DNA of 64,000 bases from Streptomyces broussonetiae (GCF_009796285.1 NZ_CP047020.1:3658001-3722000); one strand, 5' to 3'. Counted from the first letter of the stretch, positions 52,376 through 59,984 are shown. Made by a program: numbers and translations. Notes: generated by a model not told the origin, from the sequence alone.

Positions 52376-53778
52376 CGGCTGCGCGACCACCAGTCGAAGC
52401 GGACGCAGAGCTTTCCGCCGAGCCAGTACTCGAACCAGTCGCCGAGGTCCACCGGCGAGCAGGTGGCCGGGGCCTTGTGGGCCGTCGGCTTCGGGAGCGG
52501 TTCGGTGGCCGGCTTGGGGGTCGGCTCGGACGACGTGAGCACCGGGGTGACCGGCTGGCCGAGGCCGTACAGGGCGGTGCGGTAGATCTGCGCCGACTGG
52601 GGGTTGGCCGAGCACTGCCACACGCCGTGCGGGCAGTAGTCGGTCAGCGTGTTGTACAACGGTTTGTGCTCGTCGATCCAGGCGAGCATGTGCTGCATGT
52701 ATACGGCGTTGTCACCGTTGCGGAAGAGTCCCCATTCCGGGAAGGAAATGGGCTTGCCGTGGGATTTCGCGAAATCCACGTGCTGTTGGAGACCGTAGGG
52801 CTCCTTCACCTGTTCCTCGAAGGACTCACCCGTCGGCTGGTCGTAGGTGTCCATACCGATGATGTCGACCGTGCGGTCGCCCGGATAGCACTCGGTCCAG
52901 GGCACGGAGTCCCGGCCACGGCTCGGGGTGAAGTCGAACCGGAATTTCTGCCCCGGCACGCTGCGCATGGTGGTGACGATCCGGTCCCAGTACTTCTTCC
53001 AGCTCTCCGGGTCCGGTCCGCAGCGATGGGTGTAGGTGCTGCCGTTCATCTCCCAGCCGAGCACGATCACCGTGTCCGGCACCTTCAGCTCCACCAGCCG
53101 CTCGGCCAGTGCCTTGAAGTGCTGGTCGTACATGCCTGCCGCGCCCTCCCGCAGCAGCCACCCCACCCCGATGTCGGGGATGCCCGCCTCGTTGCGCTCC
53201 AGCATCGGCACGTTGAGGACGAGCGTCCGGTCGGCCTTGTCGCGCCGCCACCGCGCCCATACGTCCAGGAATCCGGGCGCTCCCTCGATGTCCCGCCAGC
53301 GGTCGCCGGGCAGATAGGTGTGGGCGACCTTCAGCTCGGTCCCGCCCAGCCAGTGGCTCAGCTGGGCCATCCGCGCGACCCCGAGCGGCCCGGAGTCGAG
53401 AAACGCCCCGAAGGGCGGCACGGCGGGCTTGACGGGCGCGACGGGCTTGGCGGGCACGGCGGGCTTGGCCGGCCCGGGAGGCGATGTGGCCGGGGTCGGG
53501 GCTGCGGCTGCCGGGGCCGGGACAGCCGGTGCCGGGACAGCCGGTGCCGGGGCTGGGTCCGGGGTCGGGGCTACGGCTGCCGGGGCCGGAGCTGCCGGTA
53601 CCGGCGGTGCCAGAGCCGCAGGTACCGGGGCTGCCGGGGCCGGGGTGGTCGGAGTCGGCGTGACCGGGCCCACCCCCACCGCGAATCCGGAACCGGCCGC
53701 CAGGGTGACCGACGCGACGACCACCGCGGCCACCACGGTCAGCCGCCGGGAACGGTCCCGTCGCTGCTGTGGAAGCAT
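52372..53778 (-). CDS. Secreted GH26-like glycoside hydrolase
   Basis: A 468-residue exported protein. ATG 53778 follows GAGAGGAGCA. After a basic N-region and signal helix (LTVVAAVVVASVTLAAG) comes an Ala/Pro-rich linker of about 110 residues. The catalytic barrel (about 145-400) has WLGGTELKVAHTYLPGDRW. The likely acid/base glutamate is in VLGWEMNGSTY and the likely nucleophile glutamate in SFPEWGLFRNGD, as in GH26 beta-mannanases and related enzymes. The C-terminal 60 residues have two cysteines. It may trim or release the glycan made by the flanking genes; the specificity is not known. Confidence 0.82.
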   Translation of the reverse strand: MLPQQRRDRSRRLTVVAAVVVASVTLAAGSGFAVGVGPVTPTPTTPAPAAPVPAALAPPVPAAPAPAAVAPTPDPAPAPAVPAPAVPAPAAAAPTPATSPPGPAKPAVPAKPVAPVKPAVPPFGAFLDSGPLGVARMAQLSHWLGGTELKVAHTYLPGDRWRDIEGAPGFLDVWARWRRDKADRTLVLNVPMLERNEAGIPDIGVGWLLREGAAGMYDQHFKALAERLVELKVPDTVIVLGWEMNGSTYTHRCGPDPESWKKYWDRIVTTMRSVPGQKFRFDFTPSRGRDSVPWTECYPGDRTVDIIGMDTYDQPTGESFEEQVKEPYGLQQHVDFAKSHGKPISFPEWGLFRNGDNAVYMQHMLAWIDEHKPLYNTLTDYCPHGVWQCSANPQSAQIYRTALYGLGQPVTPVLTSSEPTPKPATEPLPKPTAHKAPATCSPVDLGDWFEYWLGGKLCVRFDWWSRSR

Positions 53779-53943
53779 GCCTGCTCCTCTCTCCACTCGG
53801 CTGTTCTCTCGTTGTGCACTGCCTGTTCGCGCAATTCCCGTTATTGACACACAGTCATATCGATCCGAATTCCGCCAGTGCGGTTACGGCTTTCAGGTTG
53901 CCCAGGCCCCCGCACGGGCGAACGAAGGACAGGAACAACATTC

Positions 53944-55407
53944 GTGTCGCTGTTGGACATCCGGGTCCCCGCCGTGCTGCTGCGGATCGACCGGAATCCC
54001 TTTCATCACGGCACCCTCGGCGCCGTGCGCTCGCTCGGCAGAGCCGGAGTGGACGTACATGTCGTCGCCGATTCCACGGGAAGCCCCGTACGCAATTCGC
54101 GTTTCGTGCGCCAGCTGCATCCCCCGCCGTCACCCGGCGCGTCCCCCGGTGACATCGCCGCCGCCCTGCACCGGGTGGCGGTCCGCGTGGCGCGCAGGGC
54201 GGTACTGATCCCCCTCGACGACGCGAGCGCCATCGCCGCCGGCCGGCTGCGCGAGGAGCTGGCGCCCGCTTATCTGCTGCCGCAGCAGCCCGCCGCGCTG
54301 CCCGAACGCGTGGCCGACAAGGCGGAGCTGGCCGGGGTGTGCGCCGCCGCCGGCGTCCCGCATCCGGTGACCCTGATCCCGGACAGCGCCGAGGACGCGG
54401 CGGCAGCCGCCTGGCGGCTGGGGCTGCCGCTGGTGGCCAAGTGGAGCCGGCCGTGGCTGGTGCCGGCGGGCAGCGGGCTGCGCTCCACCGCGCTGGTGCG
54501 CTCGGCACGCGAGGCCCGGGAGCTGTTCCTGCGCAGCGCGGAGGCGGGCAGCGCGCTGCTGCTGCAGGCGTACCTGCCGCCGGGCCCGGACCGCGACTGG
54601 TTCTTCCACGGCTACGCCGACCGCACCGGCGCCGTCCGGGCCGGCGGCCCCGGCCGCAAGCAGCTGGCCTGGCCGCGCGGTGCGGGACTGACCGCGGTCG
54701 GCCGGTGGACACCCAACCCGCAGGTGCAGGCGCTGGCCGAGCAGCTCACCGGCGAGCTGGGCTACCGAGGCATCTTCGACCTGGACTTCCGCCGCTGCGG
54801 CAGCACCGGCCGCTACCACCTGCTGGACTTCAACCCGCGCCCCGGTGCCCAGTTCCGGCTGTTCACCGACGGCGCCGGACTGGATGTCGTACGGGCCCTG
54901 CACCTGGACCTGACCCACCGACCGCTGCCGGAGCAAGTGCCGCTTGCCGGGCGGGAGTTCGTCGTGGAGAACTACGCTCCGCTGACCGCGCTGCGCCCCG
55001 CGCCCCGGGGTAGGGAGCTGGCCTGGTACGCCCCGGACGACCGGGGCCCGGGCCGGGCGATGTGGGCTCTGTGGTGCCGGCACGCCGCGGCCCGCGTCAC
55101 CGCCCGCCTGGCGTCCCGCCTCGTCGGTCTCCTTCACGGCCTCGTCCACGACCGCCTCGCCGATCACTTCGACGATCTGCTGCGCCGCCGCGCGTCGCCC
55201 GTGCCGGTGCCCGCACCGGCAGCGGCAGCCACACCGCACCTGGTGCACCAGGCGGGCCCCCAGGACCTCCCCCTCGGGCCGGCCGTCGGCGTCCGCGACG
55301 GCGTAACCGACTTCCCCGATCTCCCCGATCTCCCAGATCTCCCAGATCTCCCAGATCTCCCAGATTTCCCCGACTCCCGCGACGACGAGAAGGCGAGCAG
55401 CTGTTGA
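53944..55407 (+). CDS. ATP-grasp carboxylate-amine ligase-like enzyme with (DLP)n tail
   Basis: A 487-residue cytoplasmic enzyme. GTG 53944 has GGACAGGAA upstream. The N-terminal domain (PAVLLRIDRNPFHHGTLGAV, RSLGRAGVDVHVV) resembles the lead domain of carboxylate-amine ligases and D-aspartate-ligase-like proteins. The ATP-grasp core has LPLVAKWSRPW (ATP lysine), DLDFRRCG and LLDFNPRPGAQF (metal-binding Asn and phosphate Arg). It should join a carboxylate to an amine via acyl phosphate. After residue 410 the tail ends with five DLP/DFP tripeptides. It overlaps the flavoprotein gene by 1 nt, so the two likely act together. Confidence 0.83.
   Translation: MSLLDIRVPAVLLRIDRNPFHHGTLGAVRSLGRAGVDVHVVADSTGSPVRNSRFVRQLHPPPSPGASPGDIAAALHRVAVRVARRAVLIPLDDASAIAAGRLREELAPAYLLPQQPAALPERVADKAELAGVCAAAGVPHPVTLIPDSAEDAAAAAWRLGLPLVAKWSRPWLVPAGSGLRSTALVRSAREARELFLRSAEAGSALLLQAYLPPGPDRDWFFHGYADRTGAVRAGGPGRKQLAWPRGAGLTAVGRWTPNPQVQALAEQLTGELGYRGIFDLDFRRCGSTGRYHLLDFNPRPGAQFRLFTDGAGLDVVRALHLDLTHRPLPEQVPLAGREFVVENYAPLTALRPAPRGRELAWYAPDDRGPGRAMWALWCRHAAARVTARLASRLVGLLHGLVHDRLADHFDDLLRRRASPVPVPAPAAAATPHLVHQAGPQDLPLGPAVGVRDGVTDFPDLPDLPDLPDLPDLPDFPDSRDDEKASSC
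55311..55376 (+). repeat. 9-bp tandem repeat encoding DLP
   Basis: CTCCCAGAT and CTCCCCGAT units repeat about six times in frame near the 3' end of the ATP-grasp gene. The multiple-of-three unit allows length variation without loss of the downstream coupled start. Confidence 0.88.
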
Positions 55408-56663
55408 TGTACGACCTGCTGGTGGTCGGCGCCGGCCCCTACGGGCTGTCCATCGCGTCGCACGCCGCGGCGGCCGGGCTCAGTGTCCGGGTCCTCGGCC
55501 GGCCCATGGCGTCCTGGCGCGACCACATGCCCCGCGGCATGTTCCTGAAGTCGGAGCCGTGGGCGTCCAACCTCTCCGATCCGCAAGGGCGTTGGCGCCT
55601 CGACGTCTTCTGCGCCTCGCGCGGACTCACGGCCCGGCACGCCGAGCCGCTCCCGCTGGAGGTGTTCGCCGAGTACGGCCTGTGGTTCGCGCGCAACGCC
55701 GCACCCCCGGTCGACGAGCGGACGGTGACCCGGGTGGCGCCCGGACCCGGCGGTTTCACGGCGGTCACCGAGGACGGCGAGACGCTCACCGCGCGGACCG
55801 TCGCGCTGGCCGTGGGCGTGCTGCCGTTCACCGAGATCCCCGCACCCCTGCGCCACCTGCCCCCGGCGCTGGTGACCCACAGCAGCCACCACGCCGACCT
55901 CGACCGCTTCCGCGGCCGGGACGTCACCGTCGTCGGCGGCGGCCAGGCGGCCCTGGAGACGGCCACGCTCCTCGCCGCACAGGGCACCCGGGTACGCGTA
56001 CTGGCCCGGGCGGACCGGCTGTGCTGGAACGAGGTGCCCCCGCCGTGGGAACGCCCCTGGTGGCGTACGGTCCGCTCCCCGCACAGCGGCCTCGGCCCCG
56101 GCTGGCGGAACTGGTTCTACGCCGAGCGGCCCGGCCTGTACCGACGGCTGCCGGAGCGCACCCGGACCCGGATCGCGGCCGGCGCGCTCGGCCCTGCGGG
56201 CGCCTGGTGGGTGCGCGAGCAGGTGGAGCACCGGGTGGAGATGCTGCTCGGCCGGGAGATCGTGGCGGCCCGTGAAGTACCGGACGGGCTGCGCCTGGAG
56301 ACGGTGGGTCCGAGCGGCGGTATGGGGTCGCTGCACACCGGACACGTCATCGCGGCGACCGGTTTCCGGGCCACCCTGGACCGGTTGCGGCTGGTCTCGC
56401 CCGAGCTGCGCGAGGTGCTGGCGACGGGCGCCGACGGGGCGCCGGAGGTGGGGGCGGAGTTCGAGTCGTCGTACCCCGGCCTTTTCCTGGCGGGTCTCGT
56501 CACGGCGGCCGGCTTCGGCCCGGCCATGCGGTTCGTGCACGGCGCGGCCTTCACGGCGGGCACGCTGGTGCGCGGGGTACGACGGCGGCTGCGCACGGGT
56601 CCGGCCGGCCGGTGGATCCCGGCCGGCCGACGGGAGGCTCCACTGGAAGTGCCGTTGCCGTGA
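55407..56663 (+). CDS. FAD-dependent flavoprotein, monooxygenase/NAD(P)-binding type
   Basis: A 418-residue cytoplasmic protein with two dinucleotide-binding motifs: LVVGAGPYGLSIASHA at the N-terminus (FAD) and VTVVGGGQAALETATLL near residue 175 (NADPH). The pattern GMFLKSEPWASNLSDP lies between them. This layout occurs in Baeyer-Villiger-like and N-hydroxylating (SidA/IucD-like) monooxygenases. The substrate is unknown. A 1-nt overlap with the ATP-grasp gene suggests that the pair makes or modifies a small amide-linked or N-oxidised group, perhaps a decoration of the glycan. Confidence 0.85.
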   Translation: MYDLLVVGAGPYGLSIASHAAAAGLSVRVLGRPMASWRDHMPRGMFLKSEPWASNLSDPQGRWRLDVFCASRGLTARHAEPLPLEVFAEYGLWFARNAAPPVDERTVTRVAPGPGGFTAVTEDGETLTARTVALAVGVLPFTEIPAPLRHLPPALVTHSSHHADLDRFRGRDVTVVGGGQAALETATLLAAQGTRVRVLARADRLCWNEVPPPWERPWWRTVRSPHSGLGPGWRNWFYAERPGLYRRLPERTRTRIAAGALGPAGAWWVREQVEHRVEMLLGREIVAAREVPDGLRLETVGPSGGMGSLHTGHVIAATGFRATLDRLRLVSPELREVLATGADGAPEVGAEFESSYPGLFLAGLVTAAGFGPAMRFVHGAAFTAGTLVRGVRRRLRTGPAGRWIPAGRREAPLEVPLP

Positions 56664-56705
56664 CGGTCCGCACCCCCGTCACGGCGGCGGCATCTTCTCG
56701 ATGCG

Positions 56706-56731
56706 GCCTCGCGCCCCGTGGGACGCGAGGC
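56706..56731. terminator. Terminator between the flavoprotein gene and the long chaplin
   Basis: GCCTCGCG (56706-56713) and CGCGAGGC (56724-56731) pair over 8 bp, located between two converging genes. Confidence 0.6.
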
Positions 56732-56739
56732 TCCGCGTG

Positions 56740-57582
56740 CTACCGGAGTGCGGCGGCCCGTCCGCGCCGGTACAGCATCGCTCCGGCCGCGATCAGCGTG
56801 GCGCTCGCGGCCGAGGTCGCGAACATGGTCCGGGCGTCCCCGCCGGTGTGCGCGAGGGCGGGCGGCTGCCCGGGGCGGTGCTCGCCACCGCCGTGGTACG
56901 GCGGGATGGTCCGGCTCTCGGCGGGAGGCGCCGACCGGCCGCCGACGGGCGGCGAGGTCGTACGACCGCCGGGCGGAGGTGTGCTGTGATGGCTGCCGGG
57001 CGGGGTCTTCTCGCCCCCGCCGTGGGGCGGAGGTGTGGTCTCGCCCTCTCCGTACGACGGGGGTGCGCTGGTGGGGCCGGGGCTCGGTAGGTCGCTGCAG
57101 CCGCCGAAGTCCCCGTGGCCAAAATGGCGACCTGAGTCGCCGTTGCCCGAGTCGCCATGACCGGAGAAGTCGTATCCGGAGAAGCCGTGCCCCGAGAAGT
57201 CGTATCCGGCGAGGTCGTCACCGGATGGGGCGTCGGAGCCGCCGTGCGCGTGGCGGTGGGGGCTTCCGTGGCTTCCGCGGCTGCCGCCGTGACCGCCCTG
57301 GCTCCTGTGACTGCCGTGGGCACGGTGCTCGGAACCCGGCCCGGTCGCGCAGGAGTTGCCGAACACCGGGTTCAAAGCCGCAGCCGCGTCCACGGAGTTG
57401 CCGCAGACGTTCACCGGGACGTCCACCGGCACCTGGACGTCGTTGCCCGACAGCAGGCCGGGCGAGCCCTGGGCGGCGCCGTGCGCGCGGGTGTCGGCGA
57501 ACGCGGCGCTGCCGCCGTACAAGGACAACATGCCGGTCGCGGCGGCGGCCACGACGATGCCCTTGCTGAGGGTCTGTCGCAA
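56740..57582 (-). CDS. Long chaplin with single chaplin domain and LAHTG anchor (chpA position)
   Basis: A 280-residue cell-wall-anchored chaplin. TTG 57582 is chosen because it gives the usual start (RQTLSKGIVVAAAATGMLSLY) and has AGGAAG upstream. One chaplin domain is present (GSPGLLSGNDVQVPVDVP, then CGNSVDAAAALNPVFGNSC). A Gly/His/Ser-rich region with SGHGFSGYDFSGHGDSGN repeats follows, then a Pro/Gly-rich stalk (PPGGRTTSPPVGGR). The sorting signal LAHTGG, a hydrophobic helix and RRGRAAALR close the protein. S. coelicolor long chaplins, ChpA at this position included, have two chaplin domains; only one is seen here. The anchor is for class E sortase. Confidence 0.88.
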   Translation of the reverse strand: MRQTLSKGIVVAAAATGMLSLYGGSAAFADTRAHGAAQGSPGLLSGNDVQVPVDVPVNVCGNSVDAAAALNPVFGNSCATGPGSEHRAHGSHRSQGGHGGSRGSHGSPHRHAHGGSDAPSGDDLAGYDFSGHGFSGYDFSGHGDSGNGDSGRHFGHGDFGGCSDLPSPGPTSAPPSYGEGETTPPPHGGGEKTPPGSHHSTPPPGGRTTSPPVGGRSAPPAESRTIPPYHGGGEHRPGQPPALAHTGGDARTMFATSAASATLIAAGAMLYRRGRAAALR

Positions 57583-57614
57583 TCTCGTTGTCTTCCTGCT
57601 CGAAGATGTGGGAA

Positions 57615-57662
57615 GGCCGGCCCCGGACACGGATCGACGGATCAGCGGTCCGAGGCCGGCCA
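57615..57662 (-). terminator. Hairpin between chpD and the long chaplin gene
   Basis: GGCCGGCCCCGGAC and GTCCGAGGCCGGCC pair over 14 bp with one mismatch. It follows the chpD stop by about 37 nt. The long chaplin gene has no visible BldN-type promoter of its own, so this may be a partial terminator that sets a lower level of the anchored chaplin. Confidence 0.7.
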
Positions 57663-57698
57663 GAACGCAGCCGGTGGCTGGTGTCGGGGTGCGGAGTG

Positions 57699-57926
57699 TC
57701 AGCCGTTCACGCAGGTGTTGCCGAACGTCGGGTTCAGCAGAGCGATGACGTCGACGGTGTCGCCGCAGAGGGCGACCGGCACGTGCGCCGGGATCTGGAC
57801 CGTGTCGCCGGACACGACACCCGGGGAGTTGATCGCGGCGCCCTCGGCACCGGCGTCCGCGAAGGCGGGAGCCGCCCCGCCCAGGGCCAGGATGGCACCG
57901 GCGACGACAGCAGCGCTCTTCTTCAT
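57699..57926 (-). CDS. chpD: Short chaplin (ChpD position)
   Basis: A 75-residue secreted surfactant. ATG 57926 follows AGAAGGGA. The signal peptide is MKKSAAVVAGAILALGGAAP followed by AFA. The chaplin domain GAAINSPGVVSGDTVQIPAH continues to ALCGDTVDVIALLNPTFGNT and ends in CVNG, with the expected two cysteines. CGTTGA at 57991-57986 on this strand matches the BldN -10, but no good -35 sits at the right distance. The gene lies between the long chaplin and rdlA, as chpD does in S. coelicolor. Confidence 0.92.
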   Translation of the reverse strand: MKKSAAVVAGAILALGGAAPAFADAGAEGAAINSPGVVSGDTVQIPAHVPVALCGDTVDVIALLNPTFGNTCVNG

Positions 57927-58242
57927 GAGTTTTCCCTTCTCTGCGGTCATGCCCCTATGACGGCCGAAACCGAGCGAGCACAGCTTCAACGGCTCGCACC
58001 ATGACCGGCAGGCTGTAGAACGAGGGACAGACAAGCGAAGAAACTATGGAACACGCGCCGTCCCGGAATTCACTCGAACGCCTTCACGGAATTGACACAT
58101 CGCCGACCGTGGGGCGAAATGCGGCTCCGGCGCAAGGGAAACACTTTTCCGAAAAGCGCGGCCAAAGGGCGGAAAAAGGCCGCCCGGGCAGCGGCACCGA
58201 AGATCCGGCCTGTCGCCCGGGCGGTGCGATGACCGGCCCGTA
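57927..58242. other. Intergenic region between chpD and rdlA
   Basis: These 316 bp hold the chpD promoter region (CGTTGA-type -10 near 57986) and the rdlA terminator at 58180-58224. The remainder, 58020-58170, is comparatively AT-rich and shows no gene. Confidence 0.5.
58180..58224 (-). terminator. rdlA terminator
   Basis: CCGCCCGGGC (58180-58189) and GCCCGGGCGG (58215-58224) pair perfectly over 10 bp with a 25-nt loop, 18 nt beyond the rdlA stop. Confidence 0.65.
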
Positions 58243-58659
58243 TCAGTGCTTTTCGTTGTCGGTCTGGGAAGCCAGGAGGGAAACGTCGTCCAGGGTCTGC
58301 GAGAGCGGCTCGTCGCCCTTGGCCTGGGTGGAGTTCTCGGTGCACTGCTGGTTCTGCGGCGAGGACAGGATCGGGATGTCCTGGACGCCGACGTTCACGA
58401 ACCAGGCGGCGACCGACTGGACGTCGGCCTTGGCCGGCAGGCCGACGCAGAGCTTGTTGAGCGAGCCCTGGACCAGCGCGCCCTGCGGGCTCATGCTGCC
58501 CTTGGTCACGGAGTCGCCGAACGTCTCCTTGGCATCGTTGCCGCTGAACGACGTGGTGCCGGTGTCGTTGCCGATGGCAAGCGCCTGGGGGGCCACCGCC
58601 GCCGACGCACCGATGAAGGACGCGGCGACCGCCGCCGCGGCCATTGCCTTCTTCAACAT
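58243..58659 (-). CDS. rdlA: Rodlin RdlA
   Basis: A 138-residue secreted structural protein that orders chaplin fibrils into the rodlet layer of aerial hyphae and spores. The signal peptide ends near PQALA. The mature part starts IGNDTGTTSFSGNDAKETFG and continues with MSPQGALVQGSLNKLCVGLP, VGVQDIPILSSPQNQQCTEN and STQAKGDEPLSQTLDD. Two conserved cysteines are present. It differs from the two plus-strand copies in the middle (VAAWFVNVGV and a KL instead of KP before the first cysteine). It is divergently arranged with rdlB, as in S. coelicolor. Confidence 0.94.
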   Translation of the reverse strand: MLKKAMAAAAVAASFIGASAAVAPQALAIGNDTGTTSFSGNDAKETFGDSVTKGSMSPQGALVQGSLNKLCVGLPAKADVQSVAAWFVNVGVQDIPILSSPQNQQCTENSTQAKGDEPLSQTLDDVSLLASQTDNEKH

Positions 58660-58710
58660 TTCGCTTTCCTTTCCTGGCTCCTCGCCAAGACGCACGTTCC
58701 TGCCCCCGCA

Positions 58711-58738
58711 TCAACCGGATCCCGGCGGATTGGTTGCG
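58711..58738 (-). promoter_or_regulatory. Sigma-BldN-like promoter of rdlA
   Basis: On the minus strand, CGCAAC (58738-58733) and GGTTGA (58716-58711) are 16 bp apart. Each is one base from the BldN consensus. The site is 52 bp upstream of the start. Confidence 0.65.
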
Positions 58739-58845
58739 CAGCATCACCCGATCGGATCGTTCGAGCGGACGGATTCGGTGGAATTTTGCGTCCGGCGTAC
58801 GCGGCACATCGCACGCCCCTGACATGGGCCATCGGAGTGAAAACC

Positions 58846-58873
58846 AGCAACCCTTCAGGGGATGAGGAGTTGA
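58846..58873 (+). promoter_or_regulatory. Sigma-BldN-like promoter of rdlB
   Basis: AGCAAC (58846-58851) and AGTTGA (58868-58873) are 16 bp apart, mirroring the rdlA site. The match to the consensus is weaker (4/6 and 5/6), but position and pairing agree with the other chaplin and rodlin promoters. Confidence 0.5.
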
Positions 58874-58920
58874 TGCAGGGCGCTCCGATGGACGGGGTTT
58901 ATCCAGAAGGGAATGCGTAA

Positions 58921-59334
58921 GTGATCAAGAAGGTTCTGGCTTCCGCCGCGATCGCAGCCTCCGTCGTCGGCGCCTCGGCCGCCGTCGCGTCGCCGGCCCT
59001 GGCCATCGGCAACGACAGCAACACCACGTCGTTCAGCGGCAACGACGCCTCGCAGGCGTTCGGCAACTCCGCGACCTACGGCAAAATGAGCCCGCAGATG
59101 GCGCTCATCCAGGGCTCGCTGAACAAGCCCTGCATCGGCCTGCCGGCCAAGGTCAACGCCCAGTCGATCGCCGCTCTGCTCAACATCGGCGTCCAGGACA
59201 TCCCGATCCTGTCCTCGCCGCAGAACCAGCAGTGCACCGAGAACTCCACCCAGGCCAAGGGCGACGAGTCGCTCTCGCACGTCCTGGACGACATCTCCGC
59301 CCTGGCTTCCCAGAGCGACAACGAGAAGCACTGA
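58921..59334 (+). CDS. rdlB: Rodlin RdlB
   Basis: A 137-residue secreted rodlin started at GTG 58921 with GAAGGGA upstream. The signal peptide ends near SPALA. The mature part is IGNDSNTTSFSGNDASQAFG, then MSPQMALIQGSLNKPCIGLP, NIGVQDIPILSSPQNQQCTE and a DDISALASQSDNEKH ending. The two cysteines and the near-invariant NQQCTENSTQAKGDE stretch identify the family. It diverges from rdlA. Confidence 0.94.
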   Translation: MIKKVLASAAIAASVVGASAAVASPALAIGNDSNTTSFSGNDASQAFGNSATYGKMSPQMALIQGSLNKPCIGLPAKVNAQSIAALLNIGVQDIPILSSPQNQQCTENSTQAKGDESLSHVLDDISALASQSDNEKH

Positions 59335-59366
59335 CCCGGAGACCCCTCGGGCCCGAATGGGCACGC

Positions 59367-59400
59367 CCGAAGGGCCGTCGGCCTCCCGGCGGCCCTTCGG
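59367..59400 (+). terminator. rdlB terminator
   Basis: CCGAAGGGCCG (59367-59377) and CGGCCCTTCGG (59390-59400) pair perfectly over 11 bp with a 12-nt loop, 33 nt after the rdlB stop. Confidence 0.85.
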
Positions 59401-59483
59401 CCTGTCCGCAGCGCACGCCTTCCCCGACCGCAAGCAGCGTTTGTGCACTCATCGCACCGCACTGGTCCGTTTGGGGCAAAGGT

Positions 59484-59512
59484 AGCAACCCGGGGCAGGG
59501 CAACAGCGTTGA
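59484..59512 (+). promoter_or_regulatory. Sigma-BldN-like promoter of the third rodlin
   Basis: AGCAAC (59484-59489) and a perfect CGTTGA -10 (59507-59512) are 17 bp apart, 49 bp upstream of the start. The rdlB terminator just before it implies separate transcription. Confidence 0.6.
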
Positions 59513-59560
59513 CGATCACGCAACTCCTCCCCGGAGTCCGCCTTTCGAAAGGGAACGATC

Positions 59561-59968
59561 ATGAAGAAGCTGTGGGTAACCGCGGCTGCCGCCGTCTCGG
59601 TCGCCGGTCTCGCCGGTGTGGCGGCCCCCCAGGCCCTCGCCAACGGTAACGACCACGGCACCACGTCGTTCAGCGGCAACGGCGCCAAGCAGGAGTTCGG
59701 CAACTCGGCCACCTTCGGTGACATGAGCCCGCAGCTCTCGCTGATCCAGGGCTCGCTGAACAAGCCCTGCGTCGGCCTGCCGGCGAAGCTCAACGCCCAG
59801 TCGATCCTCGCCGCGGTCAACGTCGGCGTCCAGGACATCCCGGTCCTGTCCTCGCCGCAGAACCAGCAGTGCACCGAGAACTCCACCCAGGCCAAGGGCG
59901 ACGAGCCGCTCTCGCACGTCCTGGACGACGTCTCCGCCCTGTCCACCCTGAGCGACAACAAGGGCTGA
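59561..59968 (+). CDS. Third rodlin, tandem paralogue of RdlB
   Basis: A 135-residue secreted rodlin. ATG 59561 follows CGAAAGGGA. The signal peptide ends near PQALA; the mature part is NGNDHGTTSFSGNGAKQEFG, MSPQLSLIQGSLNKPCVGLP, VGVQDIPVLSSPQNQQCTEN and DDVSALSTLSDNKG. It is closer to RdlB than to RdlA in the middle, but its signal peptide and C-terminus differ clearly, so it is not a very recent copy. It has its own promoter and terminator. S. coelicolor has only two rodlins. Confidence 0.93.
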   Translation: MKKLWVTAAAAVSVAGLAGVAAPQALANGNDHGTTSFSGNGAKQEFGNSATFGDMSPQLSLIQGSLNKPCVGLPAKLNAQSILAAVNVGVQDIPVLSSPQNQQCTENSTQAKGDEPLSHVLDDVSALSTLSDNKG

Positions 59969-59984
59969 GCGATCCCGCTCCACG

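Noticed and set aside
57986..57991. A complete BldN promoter for chpD
   Set aside because: Only the CGTTGA -10 is convincing; no CGTnAC-like -35 appears 15-18 bp away, so I did not list it as a promoter.
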